Assembly (NCBI RefSeq): GCF_937889215.1
Contig: NZ_CALBEX010000135.1
Location: forward strand, 1-9,970
DNA: 9,970 bases
Reading direction: 5' to 3'
Origin: an uncultured Limnohabitans sp.
Lineage (GTDB): Bacteria; Pseudomonadota; Gammaproteobacteria; Burkholderiales; Burkholderiaceae_C
Program-made: the position numbers and the translations under genes
In this document: positions 5,646 to 9,970 of the stretch, piece after piece
Position numbering within the stretch: the stretch's first letter is position 1
How the letters are laid out: each line of letters opens with the position of its first letter
Notes under the pieces: model-generated
What the model saw: the letters and a program-made list of their open reading frames with translations, nothing else
What the model was told of the DNA's origin: nothing
The model's database searches: none

Positions 5646-7541
5646 ATGCATCTGACTGTTTCATCCCCCATTCAATCGCTGGCCGATCTTCACCATGTTG
5701 AGGCCACGCCCTTGGCCCAATCCGTACCCTGGTCCAGCACCTATGCGCTGATCCGAGCCAGCGCGCTGGCACATGCCGACCGGTCTGCGCTGACTTTTTT
5801 GCACACGGGCCTGCCCGGTGGCAAGTCCACCATTTGGACCTACCGCAGCTTGCTGCAAGGCATCCACCAAACCGCCAATTTGCTGCACCAGCTGGGTGTG
5901 GGCCCTCAGGATGCCGTGGCCGTTTTGTTGCCCGGTGGCTTGGCCTACCATTTGGCGCTTTGGGGCGGCGAAGCGGCTGGCATTGTGCAGCCGCTCAACC
6001 CCTTACTCAGCGAAGAGAAGTTGCTGTCCTTGCTGCGCGCCAGCAACGCCAAAGTGCTGATCGCGCACGGTTCTGAAGACGACAGCCAACTGCGGGCCAA
6101 AGCCTTGCGCTTGCAAACCCAGTTGCCGGGTTTGAAGACGGTGTTGCTGGTCAACCCGGACGGAGGCCCACTTCAAAAAGGTGACCCGCTGCCTGCAGGT
6201 GCCCAAGACTTTCACGCCTTACGGGCCACGCAGGTGGACGAGCACCTGGTCAGCCAACGCGTCTTTCAGCCCACGGACATCGCGGCTTACTTTCACACGG
6301 GTGGCACCACCGGAGCCCCCAAGCTGGCCAGGCATAGCCATGGCGCACAGGTGTTCACCGCATGGGCCAATGCCACGATGCAGGGCTTTCAGGCGAGCGA
6401 CGTGACCATCAACGGCTACCCGCTGTTCCATGTAGCCGGCGTGTTGCCCGGGGCCTTGTGCTCGCTGGCGGTGGGCATGCATGTGGTCATTCCCACCGAA
6501 GCCATGTTTCGCAACCGCGAGGTGGTGCACAACTATTGGCGGCTGGTGGCCCACCACCGCTGCACGCTGATGTCGGGGGTGCCCACGGTGCTGGCCGCAT
6601 TGGTGGGGGTACCGCTGCAGGGGGCCGACATCTCAACACTGCGTGCGGTGCGCACAGGCGCGGCACCGCTGCCGCCCGAGCTGGCGCAGCGCTTTGAACA
6701 AGCCTTCGGTTTGCACATCAACGAGAGCCTGGGCATGACCGAAACCGCCGGTCTGAGCACCGTGGCCCCACCCGGGCTGAACGCGCCCGCAGGCTGCGTG
6801 GGTTGGCCTTTGCCGCATGCACGTGTGCGCATCGTGGCGCTGAGCAGCGATGACCAGGCCACAACGCAGGCCCTGCCTGCAGGCGAAAAAGGCATGGTGC
6901 TTTACCAAGGGCCGAATTTATTTTCTGGTTATCTGGACGCCGCCGAGACAGCCCGCAGTTTCACACCCGACGGCTGGCTCATCACGGGTGATGTGGGCTT
7001 CATCGACACGCAAGGCCGCCTGCACCTTTCGGGCCGGGCCAAGGACCTGATCATCCGCAGCGGCCACAACATCGACCCCAAAGTGATCGAAGACGCACTG
7101 GGTGCGCACCCAGCAGTGGCCTTGTGTGCGGCAGTGGGTGCGCCTGACGCCTACGCGGGCGAACTGCCCGTGGCCTTTGCCACCCTCAAGCCCGACAGCC
7201 ATGTGACCGAAGCCGAGTTGCTCGCTTTCACGGCCGAGCGTGTGGACGAAGGCCCCGCCAAGCCCAAATCCATCACCGTGCTGCCCCGCATGCCGGTGAC
7301 GAATGTGGGCAAGATCTACAAACCCGAACTGCGCACCTTGGCGGCAGGCGCGGTGGTGCAGGCCTTGGTCGATCAGGTGATGGGGCCCTTGCCATTGGCC
7401 CCAACGCAATGGCCGCAAGTGCATGCCATGGGCGATGCGCCTGTCGAGATTGACGCAAGGGCAACGCCTTTGGCCGCTTGGGCGCCGCTCAAAGCCTTGC
7501 TCTCAGCTTTGCCCGTTCAGATTCATTGTCAAGAGCCCTGA
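5646..7541 (+). CDS. AMP-forming acyl-CoA synthetase (AMP-binding domain protein)
   Basis: A 631-aa ANL-superfamily enzyme that activates a carboxylic acid with ATP to an acyl-adenylate and transfers it to coenzyme A. The phosphate-binding loop is YFHTGGTTGAPK (215-226). The A5 motif is LGMTE (362-366). The A7/A8 motifs are GWLITGDVGF (D449) and SGRAKDLIIRSGHNIDP with R464 and K466. The catalytic A10 lysine is K556 in NVGKIYKPELR. It resembles the roughly 630-residue long acyl-CoA synthetases typed as PRK07529, with a C-terminal extension of about 65 residues after the A10 motif; the acyl substrate is unknown. The reading frame is open from 5391, but the upstream part overlaps the divergent gene antisense, so ATG 5646 is chosen. 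There is no signal peptide. It appears monocistronic. Confidence 0.9.
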   Translation: MHLTVSSPIQSLADLHHVEATPLAQSVPWSSTYALIRASALAHADRSALTFLHTGLPGGKSTIWTYRSLLQGIHQTANLLHQLGVGPQDAVAVLLPGGLAYHLALWGGEAAGIVQPLNPLLSEEKLLSLLRASNAKVLIAHGSEDDSQLRAKALRLQTQLPGLKTVLLVNPDGGPLQKGDPLPAGAQDFHALRATQVDEHLVSQRVFQPTDIAAYFHTGGTTGAPKLARHSHGAQVFTAWANATMQGFQASDVTINGYPLFHVAGVLPGALCSLAVGMHVVIPTEAMFRNREVVHNYWRLVAHHRCTLMSGVPTVLAALVGVPLQGADISTLRAVRTGAAPLPPELAQRFEQAFGLHINESLGMTETAGLSTVAPPGLNAPAGCVGWPLPHARVRIVALSSDDQATTQALPAGEKGMVLYQGPNLFSGYLDAAETARSFTPDGWLITGDVGFIDTQGRLHLSGRAKDLIIRSGHNIDPKVIEDALGAHPAVALCAAVGAPDAYAGELPVAFATLKPDSHVTEAELLAFTAERVDEGPAKPKSITVLPRMPVTNVGKIYKPELRTLAAGAVVQALVDQVMGPLPLAPTQWPQVHAMGDAPVEIDARATPLAAWAPLKALLSALPVQIHCQEP

Positions 7542-7579
7542 ACCTCGGCTGACTGGATGGTGTGAATGCCCGTCATTCC

Positions 7580-7598
7580 TCGGGCCTTTGTGGCCCGA
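7580..7598. terminator. Perfect 7-bp hairpin downstream of the acyl-CoA synthetase gene
   Basis: TCGGGCC (7580-7586) and GGCCCGA (7592-7598) form a perfect stem around a 5-nt loop, 38 bases after the synthetase stop codon. There is no T-run on either strand, so it is at most a transcript-end stabiliser or weak bidirectional stop between convergent genes. Confidence 0.35.
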
Positions 7599-7707
7599 CG
7601 TGGCATGCACTCGCGCAGCGGGATTTTCAAAGGCCTGTGGTCCACCTGCCGCACGTCGGACCTGAAGGCACCGACCTACAAAAGATGCACCGCAAGCTTC
7701 AAGCTGC

Positions 7708-7724
7708 AGGGCTTGGGCAGCCCT
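7708..7724. terminator. Perfect 6-bp hairpin just after the topoisomerase stop codon
   Basis: AGGGCT (7708-7713) pairs with AGCCCT (7719-7724) around a 5-nt loop, 11 bases downstream of the topoisomerase stop on the minus strand. A U-tract is missing on both strands. It may mark the 3' end of the topB transcript. The rest of the 193-bp gap (7542-7734) holds no gene I can support. Confidence 0.3.
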
Positions 7725-7734
7725 TCGGCGAAGC

Positions 7735-9970
7735 TCAGCTCAGGTGCTTGCCGATGATCCCGGCCAGCTCGAACATGGTGGCGCTGTCCTTGCCAAACAC
7801 CGCTTGCAGCTTGCCGTCGGCTTTGATGGAGCGCTTGTCTGCCGGGTCTTGCAGGTTGTTGGCTTTGATGTAGTCCCAGATTTTCTTGACCACCTCGGTG
7901 CGGGCGTATGTGCCATCGCCGATCACGGCCATCAAGGCCGGGCTGGGTTTGAGGGTGCCCACGGCGGCTTTGCGTGGGGCTTTTTCGGCGGCAGGTTTGG
8001 CTGCTTTTTTGGCCGCAGGCGACTTGGCGGTTTTGGCAGCAGCGGTTTTGGCCGTGCTCTTTTTAGCCGCCACTTTGCCAAACGGTGTTTTGGTCGCTGC
8101 CGTCTTGCGCGGCGGGTATTTCTTGCCCCCTTCGCGCTGCTCAAACTCAAACGTCACCTTGCCCTCTTCGGGGTTCCAGGCCAGCATGGCCTTGAAGGGG
8201 CGTCGTGTGCGGTTGCTGATGAACTTGTCGAGCAGGTCGGTTTTGCCAGCTGCCAAGAGTTTGACGACTTGCTCGCGCTCCACCGTTTGCTGCAAGATGA
8301 TCTTGCCGGTCTTGAAGTCACAACTCGGCGTGGGCTGCTCATTCGTTGGCACGGCCTTGCTGCAAACGTAGTTGCTGCCGTGCTCGTGCACCGCGCTGCC
8401 GCACTTAGGGCACACGCCCAGCGACTCGTCGGTGAACTCGACGATCTCGCCACTCTCTTCGTTTTTCTTGTCGTCACCGAAGTCGAACTCGAGTTTCCAG
8501 TTCTTCTCTTCTTCGTTGTACTTGAGCGCCATCTCGGCCACAAAAGGCCAACCGGCTTTTGAGCGGAAGCCTTCCAGGGGGCCGATCTTTTTGTCGCGCA
8601 TGAACTGCTCGACTTCGGCCGGCTCGAAGGTACGGCCCGCAGGCGTCTTGCCAAACGAGAAACCGCAGCCTTCGCTGGCACCGTCGGCACCCGTGCAGGT
8701 GTACCGGCGGTAGTTTTCTTTCACCACGCCACCACAGGTGGGGCAGGGGGTGGTGACGGTGGCGTAGTCACCGGGCACGGTATCGCGGTCGTACTCTTTG
8801 GCTTTCTTGACGATGTGCTCGGTCATGGCCGCGATCTCGGCCATGAAGGTGGCGCGGCTCAATTTGCCTTGCTCCATTTGCGCCAGCTTGTATTCCCACT
8901 CGCCGGTCAACTCTGGCTTGGACAGTTCTTCCACCTGCAGGCCGCGCAGCAGCGTCATGAGCTGGAAGGCCTTGGCCGTCGGGATCATCTCGCGGCCTTC
9001 GCGCAGCATGTATTTTTCGTTGATCAGACCTTCGATCGTGGCGGCGCGGGTGGCAGGCGTGCCCAAGCCTTTTTCTTGCATGGCTTCGCGCAGCTCGTCG
9101 TCGTCGACCATCTTGCCCGCGCCTTCCATGGCGCCCAGCAGCGTGGCTTCTGAATAGCGTGCCGGCGGGCGGGTCTTCAGGCCCTTGGCCTCTACCGAGT
9201 CCACGCCGACCTGCTCACCCGGCCGCACCGGCACCAGGTTCTGGCCTTTGTCGCCGTCCTTGGCGTCTTCCACTTCTTCTGCGGCTTCTTTGCCATAGAT
9301 GGCCAACCAGCCGGGTTTGACCAAGACCTTGCCCACGGTCTTGAAGCTGTGGCCTGCGGCCACGCTGATGCGGGTGGTCACTTGGTATTCGGCGCTCGGG
9401 AAAAACACCGCCATGAAGCGGCGCACCACCAGGTCATACAGCTTTTGTTCGGCCTCAGACAGGCCGCTGGGCGCTTGCAGCGTGGGGATGATGGCGAAGT
9501 GGTCCGAGACCTTTTTGTTGTCGAACACACGCGGGATCTTGCGCACGTAGTTGTTGTTGAGTGCCGTGAGGGCGTGCGGGGCCAGGTGGCGCATGCCGCT
9601 GTCGGCCAGCATCGCGAACGTGTCCTTAGCCACAGGCACATAGTCTTCGGGCAGGTGGCGCGAGTCGGTACGCGGGTAGGTCAGGGCCTTGTGGCGCTCG
9701 TACAGGCTTTGCGCCAGGGCCAGCGTGGTCTTGGCCGAGAAGCCGAATTTGCCGTTGGCTTCGCGCTGCAAGCTGGTCAGGTCAAACAGGCCGGGGCTGG
9801 CCTGCGTGGTGGGTGTGGCCTCTTCCGTCACGCTGGCGGTTTGGCCGCGCACGGCCTCCACAATGGCTTGCGCCTCGGCAGCGGTCCATCTGCGGTCGGC
9901 TTTCTTCTCGGCGTCTTCTTCTTTGCGCCACTTGGGGTCGAACCACTTGCCCGGATAGGTGCCTGCAGCA
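7735..9970 (-). CDS. topB: DNA topoisomerase III with C-terminal SWIB domain (5' partial)
   Basis: A type IA topoisomerase that cuts one DNA strand through a 5'-phosphotyrosine and relaxes or decatenates DNA. The frame is open to the window edge; 744 residues are visible and the N-terminal Toprim region lies outside. The catalytic tyrosine is in LTYPRTDSRHLPE (TAC at 9676-9678, complement); YPRTD is the topoisomerase III form rather than the TopA YMRTD. Then come KVSDHFAIIPT, YSEATLLGAMEGAGK and KGLGTPATRA, all family motifs. After the core lie two Cys-rich zinc-ribbon-like segments (CPTCGG near 8744, CPKCGS near 8416) with Toprim-associated repeats such as WKLEFDFGDD and GKVTFEFE. A Lys/Ala/Thr-rich linker of about 55 residues (about 8124-7957) leads to a SWIB domain (7956-7738) ending at TGA. 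The start and upstream context are not visible. Confidence 0.9.
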   Translation of the reverse strand, partial: AAGTYPGKWFDPKWRKEEDAEKKADRRWTAAEAQAIVEAVRGQTASVTEEATPTTQASPGLFDLTSLQREANGKFGFSAKTTLALAQSLYERHKALTYPRTDSRHLPEDYVPVAKDTFAMLADSGMRHLAPHALTALNNNYVRKIPRVFDNKKVSDHFAIIPTLQAPSGLSEAEQKLYDLVVRRFMAVFFPSAEYQVTTRISVAAGHSFKTVGKVLVKPGWLAIYGKEAAEEVEDAKDGDKGQNLVPVRPGEQVGVDSVEAKGLKTRPPARYSEATLLGAMEGAGKMVDDDELREAMQEKGLGTPATRAATIEGLINEKYMLREGREMIPTAKAFQLMTLLRGLQVEELSKPELTGEWEYKLAQMEQGKLSRATFMAEIAAMTEHIVKKAKEYDRDTVPGDYATVTTPCPTCGGVVKENYRRYTCTGADGASEGCGFSFGKTPAGRTFEPAEVEQFMRDKKIGPLEGFRSKAGWPFVAEMALKYNEEEKNWKLEFDFGDDKKNEESGEIVEFTDESLGVCPKCGSAVHEHGSNYVCSKAVPTNEQPTPSCDFKTGKIILQQTVEREQVVKLLAAGKTDLLDKFISNRTRRPFKAMLAWNPEEGKVTFEFEQREGGKKYPPRKTAATKTPFGKVAAKKSTAKTAAAKTAKSPAAKKAAKPAAEKAPRKAAVGTLKPSPALMAVIGDGTYARTEVVKKIWDYIKANNLQDPADKRSIKADGKLQAVFGKDSATMFELAGIIGKHLS
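7738..7956 (-). other. SWIB/MDM2-like domain at the C-terminus of topoisomerase III
   Basis: The last 73 residues of the topoisomerase carry the SWIB pattern: TLKPSPALMAVIG, then RTEVVKKIWDYIKANNLQDP, KRSIKADGKLQAVFG and MFELAGIIGKHLS. SWIB domains are known from SWI/SNF-complex proteins, from the C-terminus of chlamydial topoisomerase I, and as small Lys/Ala-rich stand-alone proteins in Burkholderiales. Here the domain is in frame with the enzyme and preceded by a basic histone H1-like linker, which suggests a DNA- or nucleoid-contact module. Its function is inferred. Confidence 0.85.

Noticed and set aside
7957..8124. Lys/Ala-rich linker as a separate histone H1-like gene
   Set aside because: It is in frame with both the topoisomerase core and the SWIB domain. 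I did not identify a separate start and ribosome binding site that would make it an independent gene.
7744..8562. Plus-strand Gly/Phe-rich open frame of 272 codons opposite the topoisomerase tail
   Set aside because: The Gly/Phe repeats are simply the complement of the Lys/Ala-rich linker; there is no independent evidence of coding.

Overview
The window is bacterial chromosome of a GC-rich betaproteobacterium. A member of Burkholderiales, probably Comamonadaceae, is suggested by the high G/C at third codon positions, the alanine/lysine-rich SWIB-type tail on the topoisomerase and the overall gene style. This placement is inference; there is no rRNA or other marker gene here. I see no mobile element, CRISPR array, tRNA or rRNA.

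Layout: (1) positions 1-86 hold the last codons of a glyceraldehyde-3-phosphate dehydrogenase gene. (2) After a 222-bp gap with a striking A/T island and short inverted repeats, a five-gene plus-strand operon (309-4546) encodes a complete polar amino acid ABC importer of the HisJQMP / AotJQMOP type: periplasmic binding protein, two permeases, a zinc-dependent AstE/aspartoacylase-family enzyme, and the ATPase. The order J-Q-M-O-P matches the Pseudomonas aeruginosa arginine/ornithine aot operon, so uptake of a basic amino acid is the best guess. The argR regulator gene that follows aotP in Pseudomonas is absent. (3) A convergent minus-strand gene (4568-5461) encodes an NAD(P)-dependent beta-hydroxyacid dehydrogenase with variant nucleotide- and substrate-binding motifs. 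(4) Divergent from it, across 184 bp with two hairpins, a plus-strand gene (5646-7541) encodes an AMP-forming acyl-CoA synthetase. (5) Convergent with that, and running off the right edge, is a DNA topoisomerase III gene on the minus strand (7735-9970). It carries zinc-ribbon repeats, a Lys/Ala-rich linker and a C-terminal SWIB domain.

How the genes relate: the aot cluster works as one unit (capture, membrane passage, ATP hydrolysis, probable cytoplasmic deacylation of an N-acyl substrate). The dehydrogenase and the acyl-CoA synthetase look like independent metabolic genes with a shared divergent control region; no pathway can be assigned to them from sequence alone. Most of the window is ordinary core genome. 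The points most worth a second look are the topoisomerase III-SWIB fusion, the hydrolase embedded in the transporter operon, and the unusual motifs of the dehydrogenase. I did not find a convincing undescribed multi-gene system.
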